A DNA stretch of 64,000 nucleotides from contig NZ_LIUF01000001.1 in NCBI RefSeq assembly GCF_001280425.1, positions 600,945-664,944 on the forward strand, given 5' to 3'. Below, one piece after another: positions 15,629-23,916 of the stretch. The notes beneath the pieces are model-generated. The model saw only the letters and a program-made list of their open reading frames with translations. It had not been told where the DNA came from and searched no databases. Position 1 is the first letter of the stretch. Every line of letters begins with the position of its first letter. The position numbers and the translations under genes are program-made. This DNA comes from Haloarcula rubripromontorii. GTDB lineage: Archaea > Halobacteriota > Halobacteria > Halobacteriales > Haloarculaceae.

Positions 15629-15771
15629 CTCCCTTCTGTCGCTTGCCGCCCGATATCTGTGAACCACCGGTTTCGCTTACGCCTGTCCGCGTGTGTTGTT
15701 GCGAACACCCAGAGGCGAGAGGGGCAGTGACAAACCGATACACGGGCGGGATACGATTCCAGCATCGCTGG

Positions 15772-15785
15772 TCACACCGGTGTGA
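15772..15785. promoter_or_regulatory. Perfect 14-base palindrome upstream of small zinc gene
   Basis: TCACACCGGTGTGA is fully symmetric and lies 56 bases before the ATG of the 46-residue zinc-ribbon gene, upstream of its TATA-like box. It could be a dimeric regulator site. No regulator is identified. Confidence 0.35.
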
Positions 15786-15840
15786 TTCTAGGTACGTAGA
15801 GTGAATAGTTATATGAGAAAGATGTGTAACTAGTTAACAT

Positions 15841-15981
15841 ATGCCGCGACCATCCACTCGACCACACAATCCTCTCCGGGAATGTAAGCAATGCGGCGAG
15901 CCGGTAATCAAGACAGCCGACGCGGAGTTCGAGTGCGTGGAATGCGGATGGCGGCCAGCGGTGGACAGTCTGCTCTCGTAA
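15841..15981 (+). CDS. 46-residue zinc-ribbon protein
   Basis: The frame starts MPRPSTRPHNPLRECKQCGE and has a second knuckle CVECGW, so CKQC and CVEC fifteen residues apart form one zinc ribbon. Such small DUF-type proteins are numerous in haloarchaea and are mostly uncharacterised. A TATA-like ttatat lies about 30 bases upstream, which fits leaderless expression from this ATG. It is monocistronic, between tRNA-Gly and the RFC gene. Function unknown. Confidence 0.7.
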   Translation: MPRPSTRPHNPLRECKQCGEPVIKTADAEFECVECGWRPAVDSLLS

Positions 15982-16140
15982 TCGGGATCGAGGATCTTCG
16001 GGGTGGTGTGCCGGTCACCGTTAGCTGTCGGTCAGGGCGCGGACTGAATGCGTTGTGACTACACCGTTGGTACTAACGGGAAGTGTAAGCCCGCGGACCG
16101 CGGGATACTTGTCGGGGCCGGGCATATCCAGTGCCAACAG

Positions 16141-17148
16141 ATGGACGCGCCGCTGTGGACAGAAACACACGCCCCGGAGTTGTCGGATATCCGCCAGCCG
16201 AAGGCCCGCGAGCACCTGCAGGGGGCCATAGAGGAGCCGATGAATCTGCTGGTCCACGGCCCAAAAGGCAGCGGAAAGACGGCCGCTGTCCGGGCCTTTG
16301 CCCGGGAGGTCCACGAGAATCCCGACGCGGACTTCACCGAACTGAATATGGCTGACGTGTTCGACATGACAAAAAAGGAGGTCGCCAACGACCCGCGCTT
16401 CTCGTCGTTCATCGACAGCAAGCGCCGCCGAGAGTCCTCGAAGGCCGACCTCATCAACCACGTTCTCAAGGAGTCAGCCAGCTACTCGCCGGTGTCGGGC
16501 AGCTACAAGACCATCCTGCTCGACAACGCCGAGGGGATGCGCGAGGACTTCCAGCAGGCGCTACGCCGGGTGATGGAGCAGTACTACGAGGCGACGCAGT
16601 TCGTCATCGCGACGCGCCAGCCCTCGGCTGTTATCCCGCCGATCCGCTCGCGGTGTTTCCCGGTCGTGATGCGCGAGCCGACCCACGAGGAGACGGCGTC
16701 GGTGCTTGAGGACATCGTCACCGCGGAGGGCGTCGACCACGACGACGACGGCATCGAATACGTCGCCGGCTACGCGGAGGGCGACCTTCGGACGGCGGTG
16801 CTGGCCGCACAGACGACCGCCGAAGCCGAAGGTGAGGTGACGATGGACGCCGCCTTCGAGACGCTCAACGCCGTCGAAGCCGACGACCAGGTCGAGCAGA
16901 TGATCGACGCGGCCGAAGAGGGGCGCTTTACCGACGCGCGGTCGACGCTGGACGACTTGCTCGTCGACGAGGGCTACGGCGCGTCCGACGTGCTTGACGA
17001 CGTGCTAGACGTGGCCCGGTCGCGCTACTCCGGCGACCGCTTGGCCGAGATCCATACGATGGCCGGCGAGACAGATATGGCACTCGTCGACGCGGCAAAC
17101 GAGCGAATCCACCTCTCGCATCTCCTCGCACAGCTTGGCGAGCAGTGA
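16141..17148 (+). CDS. Replication factor C small-subunit paralogue
   Basis: A 335-residue AAA+ protein starting MDAPLWTETHAPELSDIRQP. It shows Walker A GPKGSGKT (about 40-47), the RFC box SRCFPVVMR (about 178-186) and the C-terminal collar helices. RFC loads the PCNA clamp at primer ends. The Walker B position reads LLDNAEGM instead of the canonical DEAD-type box, so this is likely one of the divergent small-subunit paralogues that haloarchaea add to the main one. The ATG at 16141 was chosen because the conserved start (WTExxxP) follows at once. Downstream are S24e and S27ae. Confidence 0.87.
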   Translation: MDAPLWTETHAPELSDIRQPKAREHLQGAIEEPMNLLVHGPKGSGKTAAVRAFAREVHENPDADFTELNMADVFDMTKKEVANDPRFSSFIDSKRRRESSKADLINHVLKESASYSPVSGSYKTILLDNAEGMREDFQQALRRVMEQYYEATQFVIATRQPSAVIPPIRSRCFPVVMREPTHEETASVLEDIVTAEGVDHDDDGIEYVAGYAEGDLRTAVLAAQTTAEAEGEVTMDAAFETLNAVEADDQVEQMIDAAEEGRFTDARSTLDDLLVDEGYGASDVLDDVLDVARSRYSGDRLAEIHTMAGETDMALVDAANERIHLSHLLAQLGEQ

Positions 17149-17287
17149 GGGAGGGCGTCCGGCCGCTATCGCTCCAGAAGCGCTGTACCGGACATAGCTG
17201 ACCGCTGTAACGCGTTCCCGTCTCACCGCCGAACCGGGCCACGGCGCGGTGACACGGAATCGCGGACTGAGACGGCGTCAACCGCTT

Positions 17288-17301
17288 CGAAATCCTTTTA
17301 C
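17288..17301 (+). promoter_or_regulatory. Promoter of the S24e operon
   Basis: CGAAATCCTTTTAC combines a BRE-like CGAAA with a TTTTA TATA box in the usual haloarchaeal spacing. It lies 33-46 bases before the S24e ATG at 17334, giving a short or absent 5' leader. It would drive S24e, S27ae and Kae1-Bud32. Confidence 0.6.
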
Positions 17302-17333
17302 GCGCTTCGGCGGGTAGATACGGACAACGAACC

Positions 17334-17642
17334 ATGGATATCGACATCATCGAAGAAGACGAGAATCCCATGTTGCACCGCACGGACGTCCGGTTCGAGG
17401 TCGTCCACGACGAAGCCACTCCCTCCCGTCTCTCTGTCCGCGACTCTCTTGCGGCCACGCTGAACAAGGACGCCGAGGAAGTCGTCATCCACAAGCTCGA
17501 CACCAAGTTCGGCATGCGGAAGACGGTCGGCTACGCGAAGGTCTACGACAGCCCCGAGTACGCCCGCGACGTCGAGCAGGACCACATGCTCGAACGCAAC
17601 AAGATCGTCGCCGACGGCGAAGAGGAAGCGGAGGAAGCATAG
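17334..17642 (+). CDS. rps24e: 30S ribosomal protein S24e
   Basis: The 102-residue protein has the archaeal S24e pattern: MDIDIIEEDENPMLHRTDVR at the start, then RDSLAATLNKDAEEVVIHKL and the signature FGMRKTVGYAKVYDS (about 62-76), with an acidic tail. It belongs to the small ribosomal subunit. Its stop is directly followed by the S27ae start (TAG ATG), showing an operon with S27ae and Kae1-Bud32, an arrangement widely kept in archaea. Confidence 0.97.
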   Translation: MDIDIIEEDENPMLHRTDVRFEVVHDEATPSRLSVRDSLAATLNKDAEEVVIHKLDTKFGMRKTVGYAKVYDSPEYARDVEQDHMLERNKIVADGEEEAEEA

Positions 17643-17774
17643 ATGCCACACAACGAGTACTACAACGACGGCGAACTCGACCGCGAGACCTGTCCCCGGT
17701 GTGGCGACACCGTCCTCGCCGAGCACGAGGACCGCCAGCACTGCGGGAAGTGCGGCTACACCGAGTGGAAGTAA
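17643..17774 (+). CDS. rps27ae: 30S ribosomal protein S27ae
   Basis: A 43-residue zinc-ribbon ribosomal protein: [20 protein letters not shown] near residue 17, [10 protein letters not shown] at the end. The two CxxC pairs bind one zinc. It begins on the base after the S24e stop and ends nine bases before the Kae1-Bud32 start. Length is normal for haloarchaea, which lack the ubiquitin fusion of eukaryotes. Confidence 0.96.
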   Translation: MPHNEYYNDGELDRETCPRCGDTVLAEHEDRQHCGKCGYTEWK

Positions 17775-17783
17775 GGCCGCCCG

Positions 17784-19502
17784 ATGCGTATTCTGGGTAT
17801 CGAAGGTACCGCCTGGGCAGCCAGTGCTGCGGTGTTCGAGACGCCGGACCCAGCGCAGGTAACCGACGACGACCACGTTTTCATCGAGACTGACGCCTAC
17901 GCGCCGGACAGCGGCGGCATCCATCCCCGGGAAGCGGCCGAACACATGGGCGAGGCCATCCCGACCGTCGTCGAGACGGCCATCGAACACGCACACGAGC
18001 GGGCGACCGCTGGCGGCACGGACGAGCGCGGAACCGACAGCGCTCCTATCGACGCCGTCGCCTTCGCCCGCGGCCCGGGTCTGGGACCCTGTCTGCGTAT
18101 CGTCGCGACGGCGGCCAGAGCCGTCGCTCAACGCTTCGACGTGCCGCTGGTCGGCGTGAACCACATGGTCGCTCACCTCGAAGTGGGCCGCCATCGCTCG
18201 GGCTTCGATTCGCCGGTGTGTCTGAACGCCTCGGGCGCGAACGCCCACATTCTGGGGTACCGGAACGGCCGCTACCGCGTGCTGGGCGAGACGATGGACA
18301 CCGGTGTCGGCAACGCTATCGACAAGTTCACGCGCCACATCGGCTGGTCCCACCCGGGCGGACCAAAGGTCGAACAGCACGCCCGTGACGGCGAGTACCA
18401 CGAGCTACCCTACGTCGTCAAGGGGATGGACTTCTCCTTCTCGGGCATCATGAGCGCCGCCAAGCAGGCCGTCGACGGCGTCTCCGCGAGTGATGCGAGC
18501 GGAGGCTCGTCGGACGAGCACGGCGAATCCGACGGTGGCGTCCCGGTAGACGATGTCTGTCGCGGGATGGAAGAGACTATCTTCGCGATGCTGACGGAGG
18601 TCTCCGAGCGGGCGCTGTCGCTGACTGGCGCCGACGAACTGGTGCTTGGCGGTGGCGTCGGCCAGAACGACCGCCTCCAGCGGATGCTCGGCGAGATGTG
18701 TGAGCAACGCGGCGCAACGTTTTACGCCCCCGAAAATCGCTTCCTGCGGGACAACGCGGGGATGATAGCCATACTCGGCGCGAAGATGTACGCGGCCGGT
18801 GACACCATCGAAATAGAGGACTCACAGATAGACTCGAACTTCCGGCCCGACGAGGTGGCCGTCGCCTGGCGCGGGGCCGAAGAATCGGTGGACAGCTATC
18901 GGGCGGCGGACGACGAAGTTCAGGGTGCGGAGGCAACGGTCCGCTTCGAGGGCGACCGGGTCGTCAAGGAGCGGATCCCCCGGAGCTACCGCCACCCGCG
19001 ACTCGACGAGCGCCTGCGGACCGAGCGCACCAGACAGGAGGCCCGGCTCACCAGCGAGGCGCGCCGGCACGGCGTCCCGACGCCGCTGGTCCGGGACGTG
19101 GACCCACACGAGGCCCGCATCGTCTTCCAGCGGGTGGGCGAGTCGGACCTCCGCGAGGGGCTGTCCGAGGCGCGGGCCGCGGACGTTGGCCGCTGGCTCG
19201 CCCGCATCCACGACGCCGGCTTCGTCCACGGCGACCCGACGACGCGGAACGTCCGGGTCGGCAGCCGGAGCGGGCAGGCGGACCGGACGTTCCTCATCGA
19301 CTTCGGGCTGGGCTACTACACGCAGGAGGCTGAGGACCACGCGATGGACCTCCACGTGCTCGCCCAGTCGCTCGCCGGGACCGCGGACGACCCTGAGACG
19401 CAGCTGTCGGCCGCTGAGGACGCCTACCGGACCGAAAGCGACCACGCCGACGCGGTGTTCGCCAGTCTCGACGACATCGAGGGACGCGGGCGGTATCAGT
19501 AA
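17784..19502 (+). CDS. kae1-bud32: Kae1-Bud32 fusion, KEOPS complex (t6A tRNA modification)
   Basis: The 572-residue protein fuses two KEOPS subunits. Residues 1 to about 330 are Kae1/TsaD, the threonylcarbamoyl transferase, with the metal-binding NHMVAHLE (HxxxH) and late GGGVGQND. Residues about 345-572 are Bud32, an atypical small kinase/ATPase, with FVHGDPTTRNVRV (catalytic loop) and LIDFGLGYY (DFG). Together they make N6-threonylcarbamoyladenosine at position 37 of tRNAs reading ANN codons. The fusion is usual in euryarchaea. It is the last gene of the S24e operon; a hairpin repeat follows the stop. Confidence 0.97.
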   Translation: MRILGIEGTAWAASAAVFETPDPAQVTDDDHVFIETDAYAPDSGGIHPREAAEHMGEAIPTVVETAIEHAHERATAGGTDERGTDSAPIDAVAFARGPGLGPCLRIVATAARAVAQRFDVPLVGVNHMVAHLEVGRHRSGFDSPVCLNASGANAHILGYRNGRYRVLGETMDTGVGNAIDKFTRHIGWSHPGGPKVEQHARDGEYHELPYVVKGMDFSFSGIMSAAKQAVDGVSASDASGGSSDEHGESDGGVPVDDVCRGMEETIFAMLTEVSERALSLTGADELVLGGGVGQNDRLQRMLGEMCEQRGATFYAPENRFLRDNAGMIAILGAKMYAAGDTIEIEDSQIDSNFRPDEVAVAWRGAEESVDSYRAADDEVQGAEATVRFEGDRVVKERIPRSYRHPRLDERLRTERTRQEARLTSEARRHGVPTPLVRDVDPHEARIVFQRVGESDLREGLSEARAADVGRWLARIHDAGFVHGDPTTRNVRVGSRSGQADRTFLIDFGLGYYTQEAEDHAMDLHVLAQSLAGTADDPETQLSAAEDAYRTESDHADAVFASLDDIEGRGRYQ

Positions 19503-19545
19503 TACAAGAAGTATCTGAGGCGCTGAGTCACAGTCGGTCAAGCAT

Positions 19546-19670
19546 ACCGCGGTCGAAGACCGCGGTTTCACGCGAATCGCGAAGCGATTCGCGCCTTTTT
19601 CGCCCACGTTTTTCCGCGGGGGTTGAGCGCTCGCCGGTGGCGAGCGCGATGCCCCCGTCGAAAAAGGTGG
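19546..19670 (-). repeat. Structured intergenic repeat, copy A
   Basis: On the minus strand 19670-19594 reads CCACCTTTTTC, a long hairpin (GGGGG, GCGCTCGCC / GGCGAGCGC, CCCCC), then GGAAAAACGTGGGCGAAAAA. Two perfect hairpins follow: GCGAATCGC-type arms at 19571-19593 (10 bp) and ACCGCGGTC/GACCGCGGT at 19546-19566 (9 bp), both with three-base loops. Fixed blocks match copies B (35828) and C (44960); hairpin arms do not. It lies between Kae1-Bud32 and the DUF5808-like gene, opposite to both. Confidence 0.8.
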
Positions 19671-19709
19671 TGGACAAATGGTTTAACCTCGGCCCAAGTA
19701 GAACACAGT

Positions 19710-19985
19710 ATGGCAGAAAAACCCCAGTCGGGAACGTTGTTCGGCGTGCCGTACAACTTCGAACGACCGAGCCTCAAGCGGTTGGTGTCGGCCTATTGGA
19801 AGCCGGGCGATGACATGCTGGTCGAAAAGCCGTTCGGCATCGGCTACACGCTGAACCTGGCGAACTGGCGCTCGTGGGTCGTGCTCGCGGTCGCCGGCGT
19901 GATGCTGTACCTCGAGCGCGGCGGCAGCAGCGAGGAGTTCGAGTCCGAGAGCGAGGACGAACCGGTCGAAGTCGTCGTCGACTGA
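19710..19985 (+). CDS. DUF5808-like membrane protein
   Basis: A 91-residue protein: MAEKPQSGTLFGVPYNFERP, then SLKRLVSAYWKPGDDMLVEK and FGIGYTLNLANWRSW, followed by one membrane segment (VVLAVAGVMLYL, about 63-75) and an acidic tail. The FGVPYNFERPS and GIGYTLNLAN pattern is that of DUF5808, whose function is not known. The ATG at 19710 follows repeat copy A by 40 bases. Probably one gene, monocistronic. Confidence 0.82.
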   Translation: MAEKPQSGTLFGVPYNFERPSLKRLVSAYWKPGDDMLVEKPFGIGYTLNLANWRSWVVLAVAGVMLYLERGGSSEEFESESEDEPVEVVVD

Positions 19986-20030
19986 CCGCTGTTTCGACGG
20001 GTCTTTTATCGCCGGTCGCCGTGTGCCGGT

Positions 20031-20699
20031 ATGCTCAATTTTGTCACGACTAACCCCGGGAAAGTCCGGGAGGCGACCGAGTATCTCGACGACGATGTCC
20101 GGCAGTTCGACTTCGACTACCCGGAGGTTCAGGCCGACGACCTGCGAACGGTCGCGGCAGAGGGCGCGCGAGCGGCCTATCACGCAGCGGACGGGCCGGT
20201 CATCGTCGACGACGCGGGGCTGTTCATCGACGCCTTCGACGGGTTCCCCGGGCCGTACTCCTCTTACGTCGAGGATACCGTCGGCGTAGAGCGTGTCTGG
20301 CGTATGACCGAACCAGAGGACGACCGCGGCGCGGCGTTCAAGACGGTCATCGCCTACTGTGACGGCGAAGGCTTCGAGGCGACGCCGGACCCGGACGGCA
20401 TCAACCGCGAGGGCCGGCGCGGACAGGACCTGGCAGCCGACGACCGCGGCGCAGCGACGACGGACGAGCAGGTTCACGACGGGAGCGCAAAGAGTAGCGA
20501 GACAGTGCCGGTAAAGCTGTTCGAGGGGCGTGTGAACGGCGAGATCGTCGCCCCGCGCGGCGAGGGTGGGTTCGGCTTCGATCCGATCTTCGAGCACGAC
20601 GGGACGACCTTCGCGGAGATGAGCACCGAGCAGAAGAACGCCATTTCCCACCGCGGGCGGGCGCTGGCGAAGTTCGCGGAGTGGTACGGTGAGCGGTAG
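20031..20699 (+). CDS. rdgB: XTP/dITP diphosphatase (HAM1/RdgB family)
   Basis: This 222-residue enzyme removes pyrophosphate from non-canonical purine triphosphates. It shows FVTTNPGKVREA (SHTTNxxKxxE-type, residues 3-14), VIVDDAGLFIDAF (about 57-69), GEGGFGFDPIFEH (about 183-195) and SHRGRALAKF near the end. It is about 35 residues longer than usual because of an acidic insert (about 125-165) before the VKLFEGRVNGEI strand. The last 26 bases of the gene are repeated downstream at 20784-20812. Confidence 0.93.
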   Translation: MLNFVTTNPGKVREATEYLDDDVRQFDFDYPEVQADDLRTVAAEGARAAYHAADGPVIVDDAGLFIDAFDGFPGPYSSYVEDTVGVERVWRMTEPEDDRGAAFKTVIAYCDGEGFEATPDPDGINREGRRGQDLAADDRGAATTDEQVHDGSAKSSETVPVKLFEGRVNGEIVAPRGEGGFGFDPIFEHDGTTFAEMSTEQKNAISHRGRALAKFAEWYGER

Positions 20700-20812
20700 C
20701 GAACCGTCCGTCGAGGGATGTCCCATCCCTCGGAAGTTCCAGCGACGAGGGGCCGATGGCGCTGGAACCCGAAGCGACAGCGGTCGCGGAGTGGGACGGT
20801 GAGCGGTAGCGA
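20674..20812 (+). repeat. 29-bp direct duplication flanking an 81-bp hairpin insert
   Basis: The end of rdgB plus three bases (20674-20702) recurs at 20784-20812 with one mismatch (TGGTACGG versus TGGGACGG). The 81 bases between hold two hairpins: CGAGGGATG-TCC-CATCCCTCG (about 20713-20733) and GTTCCAGCG...CGCTGGAAC (about 20737-20769). The right copy supplies the GTG start of the SDR gene, the left copy the rdgB stop, so both genes stay whole. Confidence 0.85.
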
Positions 20813-21596
20813 CGTGCCGGTCGTCGGGACCGGCGGCACCGCGTTGATAACCGGTGCGTCGGCGGGCATCGGCGAAGCGTTGGCGCGTGAGTTCGCCGCA
20901 CGCGGCCACGACGTAGTGCTGGTCGCCCGGAGCGAGCGGAAACTGGAGCAGCTGGCCGAGGACCTCGAAACAAGGGGAGTCACAGCGACCCCTGTTGTGA
21001 TCGATCTCGACCGCCCGGCGGCCGCCGAAACCCTGTACGAGGAGGTGACCGAGCGCGGTCTGGCCATCGATGTCCTCGTCAACAACGTCGGTGTTGGGAC
21101 CTACGGTCCGTTCGCCGAAAGCGACCTCGACGCGGAGCGGACGCAGGTGCGCCTGAACGTCATGCTCCCGGTCGAACTGACCCGACTATTCGTCGATGGA
21201 TTCGATGAGGGCGGCGCGGTTATCAACATGGGTTCAGTCGCCGGATTCCAGCCGGGGCCGAACCTCGCCGGCTACTACGCGAGCAAAGCGTACATCAACA
21301 GCTTCAGCGAAGCGCTCGCAGAGGAATTCCGGGAAACGCCGGTCGACGTGACGGTCGTCTGTCCCGGCCCGGTCGACACAGAGTTTCAGGAGCGAGCAGG
21401 GATGACGGACTCGACGGTCGGGTCGGTCGCCACGAACTCGCCCGAGGCGGTCGCAACGGCTACCTACGAAGGGGCCGCCGCTGGCGAGACTGTCGTCATT
21501 CCGCGGCGGTCGATGCGGCTTATCGACCGATTAGTGCGGGTGACACCGCGCTGGGTTGTCCGGCGCGTTGCAGCGCTGGTCAACCGGGACAGGTAG
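20799..21596 (+). CDS. SDR-family oxidoreductase
   Basis: From GTG 20799 the protein has 265 residues. It carries the SDR cofactor motif TGASAGIG (about 16-23), NNVG near 94-97, and the catalytic Ser and YYASK (Tyr-x3-Lys about 155-159). Such enzymes use NAD(P)H to reduce carbonyls; the substrate is not evident. The GTG start is preferred over ATG 20718, which would translate the hairpin insert. The GTG lies in the duplicated copy of the rdgB tail, suggesting the two genes once overlapped by 11 bases. Confidence 0.87.
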   Translation: MSGSDVPVVGTGGTALITGASAGIGEALAREFAARGHDVVLVARSERKLEQLAEDLETRGVTATPVVIDLDRPAAAETLYEEVTERGLAIDVLVNNVGVGTYGPFAESDLDAERTQVRLNVMLPVELTRLFVDGFDEGGAVINMGSVAGFQPGPNLAGYYASKAYINSFSEALAEEFRETPVDVTVVCPGPVDTEFQERAGMTDSTVGSVATNSPEAVATATYEGAAAGETVVIPRRSMRLIDRLVRVTPRWVVRRVAALVNRDR

Positions 21597-21699
21597 AGAA
21601 TCAGTTCCGAGACTGCCGTTGATTCCGGTGTTCTTCTCGTCTCCTGTCTGATTTTCGTCCGCCGATTCCTTTTCAATCTCCGAGAATTGGACTCGAACC

Positions 21700-21724
21700 T
21701 TATTATACACTGTAAGAAAAAGGA
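21700..21724 (+). promoter_or_regulatory. Transducer gene promoter and ribosome site
   Basis: A TATA box TTATTATA lies at 21700-21707 with a BRE-like CGAA upstream. AAAGGAG at 21718-21724 is a good Shine-Dalgarno match four bases before the ATG at 21729. The box is close enough that the transcript may be nearly leaderless, so the ribosome site may be incidental. Confidence 0.5.
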
Positions 21725-21728
21725 GCGT

Positions 21729-23432
21729 ATGCTCACAGCCCCCGTCGAACAGTATAAGTCGGTGATACGTGGATCACTCGATATTTTCGGTGTCTCCGGT
21801 TCAGTCGAGCGGAAGGTACTCGCAGCCGTCGGGCTGCAGTTTGCCGCGTCTGTCGCACTGGCAGTTGTCTCGCTTGTCGCCAGCGGGACCGTCCGGTTCA
21901 TCGTCACGGGCGTGTTGCTGGCTGGCGCTATCGTCGCGTTCGCCAACACGGTGTTCATTACCCGCGAGGACTTCGTCGAACCCATCACAGCGATGGCCGC
22001 GGGTGCGGACCATATCGCGGCTGGCGAACTCGACGTGGAACTGCCCGAAAGCGAGCGCGACGACGAGGTCGCCGAACTGCTCTCGTCGTTTCGCTCGATG
22101 CAATCCTATCTGCTGACAGTGTCTGAACAGGCCGACGCGCTCTCCCGGCAGGAGTTCGACGCCGACGTTCTCGACGAGGACGTGCCCGGGACCTTCGGGC
22201 AGTCGCTGGAGAAGATGGCCGCCAGTATGGACGATTACACCACCGAACTCAAGACGATGACCAGCGACCTCGAACGGCGCTCTCAGGCGCTTAACGACCT
22301 CGTCGTCGCCTTCGGTGACGCCGCCGAACGGGCGAAAGACGGGGACCTGACGGCCACTATCGACGAGGACTTCGAAGCCGACGACGAGCAGTTTGACGCC
22401 GTTGTCGAGAACTACAACGACCTCGTGACGACGCTCGGAGGAACAGTGGCAACCGTCGCCGCGTTCGCGGAGGACGTCGACGAGACAAGCGATCACGTCA
22501 CCCGAAGCATCGAAGAAATCGACGACGCGAGCGACGAGATTTCCCGGTCGATTCAGGAGATCTCGGCTGGAGCCAGCCAGCAGGCGTCGCGTCACGACGA
22601 CGTCGCCTCGGAGATGAGCACGCTCTCTGCCACCGTCGAAGAGATTGCCGCGACAGCCGAAAACGCGGCTGACACCGCAGAGAAGGCGACACAGCGAGGG
22701 CGCGAGGGACGCGCGGACGCCGAGCAAGCTATCGACGAACTCGACGAGATGGAGGCCCGCATCGACGATATCGCTGTCGCAGTCGAAAGTCTGGTCGACC
22801 AGATCAGCGAGATTGACGACATCGTCGAGGTCATCACCGATATCGCCGAGCAGACGAACATGCTCGCGCTAAACGCCTCCATCGAGGCGGCCCGCTCGGA
22901 CGCAAGCGGGGACGGGTTCGCCGTCGTCGCCGACGAGGTGAAGACACTCGCAGAAGAGACTCGCGACGCCGCAACGGACGTGTCGGACCGGATCCAGGCA
23001 GTCCAGCACGAGGCCAGCGAGACCGTCAGCGACGTGGAGGCGACGAACCAGCAGGTGACCGACAGCGCCGCGACAATCGAGTCAGCGCTCCGAGACTTCG
23101 AGGATATCGTCGACGTCCTCGGCGAGGTCAACGCCTCGATTCAGGAGATCTCGGGAGCCACCGCCGAGCAGGCAGAGACCACGCAGGAGGTCGTCGATAT
23201 GGTCGACGAGGTCGCCAAAGTGAGCGAGCAGACAAACGAGGAGTCCGAGGCCGTTGCCGCCGCGACAGAGGAACAGACCGCGACGATTACCGAAGTGACC
23301 ACTGAGGTACAGGAGATGGCAGCACAGACCGACGAATTACGTGAGGTGCTTGCGGAGTTCGACGTTGCAGAGGACGCAGCCGAGCCATCGAGGACCGTCG
23401 CTGCACCCACGGTAACGACGGCTGACGACTGA
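21729..23432 (+). CDS. Halobacterial transducer (methyl-accepting chemotaxis protein)
   Basis: A 567-residue Htr protein. Two adjacent membrane segments (about 30-75, [20 protein letters not shown] and [20 protein letters not shown]) are separated by only a few residues, so there is almost no external sensor domain. HAMP-like helices follow ([20 protein letters not shown]), then a long coiled coil with the signaling hairpin tip [20 protein letters not shown]. It relays signals to CheA/CheW. The input may come through the membrane, a partner protein or the cytoplasmic side. ATG 21729 chosen for its promoter and ribosome site. Confidence 0.93.
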   Translation: MLTAPVEQYKSVIRGSLDIFGVSGSVERKVLAAVGLQFAASVALAVVSLVASGTVRFIVTGVLLAGAIVAFANTVFITREDFVEPITAMAAGADHIAAGELDVELPESERDDEVAELLSSFRSMQSYLLTVSEQADALSRQEFDADVLDEDVPGTFGQSLEKMAASMDDYTTELKTMTSDLERRSQALNDLVVAFGDAAERAKDGDLTATIDEDFEADDEQFDAVVENYNDLVTTLGGTVATVAAFAEDVDETSDHVTRSIEEIDDASDEISRSIQEISAGASQQASRHDDVASEMSTLSATVEEIAATAENAADTAEKATQRGREGRADAEQAIDELDEMEARIDDIAVAVESLVDQISEIDDIVEVITDIAEQTNMLALNASIEAARSDASGDGFAVVADEVKTLAEETRDAATDVSDRIQAVQHEASETVSDVEATNQQVTDSAATIESALRDFEDIVDVLGEVNASIQEISGATAEQAETTQEVVDMVDEVAKVSEQTNEESEAVAAATEEQTATITEVTTEVQEMAAQTDELREVLAEFDVAEDAAEPSRTVAAPTVTTADD

Positions 23433-23439
23433 TTACTCG

Positions 23440-23916
23440 CTATGTGCGTGGGTCCCGGTCTGGGCCCGGATACTCGCCGTTCTCGACGACGGGATACAGT
23501 GACTCCGGATCGAACAGGCGAGCGAAGGCATCCGGCGGTCTGATACTCAGGGACATATGACGGTTGAGCGACGCGCTGGTCCGGGCGCTACGCAGGTCGT
23601 TCGCATAGGAGAGGAGATGCTGTGCGCCGCCCCGGTAGGCCGAGGCCAGCGCGGGATGGTCGCTGGCCGGGTGGGCAACGGTATCACAGTCGGGTTCGAT
23701 CCGCGCCCGCCAGTCGGCCGCCAGGGCGTCGTCGGCGAGGTCAGCGATGACGGCGGTCGCGTCGTCTAATAGGTGGTCGCTCGCCACGAGCGTGACCCAC
23801 GAGTGGCGGCGGACGTGGTCTAGGGCGGCACGAGCGTCGCCGTCCGGTCCACACAGCAGGTCGGCGGCGAGAACATCAGCATCAGCGACGATACGCGCTG
23901 GCGACGGCTCATGCAT
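23440..23916 (-). CDS. PIN-like domain protein (DUF7384-like)
   Basis: The start at 23916 gives 158 residues beginning MHEPSPARIVADADVLAADL. IVADADVLAADLL resembles the first strand and acidic residue of PIN nucleases, and LVASDHLLDDATAVIADLAD the second helix, but the complete acidic set cannot be confirmed. By recall this is haloarchaeal family DUF7384. Its start overlaps the stop of a 35-residue gene upstream, a layout like toxin-antitoxin pairs, though function is unknown. It converges on the transducer gene. Confidence 0.72.
   Translation of the reverse strand: MHEPSPARIVADADVLAADLLCGPDGDARAALDHVRRHSWVTLVASDHLLDDATAVIADLADDALAADWRARIEPDCDTVAHPASDHPALASAYRGGAQHLLSYANDLRSARTSASLNRHMSLSIRPPDAFARLFDPESLYPVVENGEYPGPDRDPRT

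Larger units (their letters stand above)
15528..15840. other. Intergenic region after tRNA-Gly with insertion scar
   Basis: There is no convincing gene in these 313 bases. The first 100 hold an 80-base hairpin-forming insert (GAATTGAATCACG near 15566 pairs imperfectly with CGTGTTCAATTC near 15605, enclosing GCGAGGCG...TCTCGCC) and the duplicated tRNA tail. The rest carries a perfect palindrome (15772-15785) and a TATA-like motif (ttatat, about 15809) before the next small gene. Confidence 0.6.

Noticed and set aside
20718-20798. ATG start of the SDR gene at 20718
   Set aside because: It would translate a hairpin insert into a basic low-quality N-terminus; the GTG at 20799 matches the family start and the duplicated overlap model.
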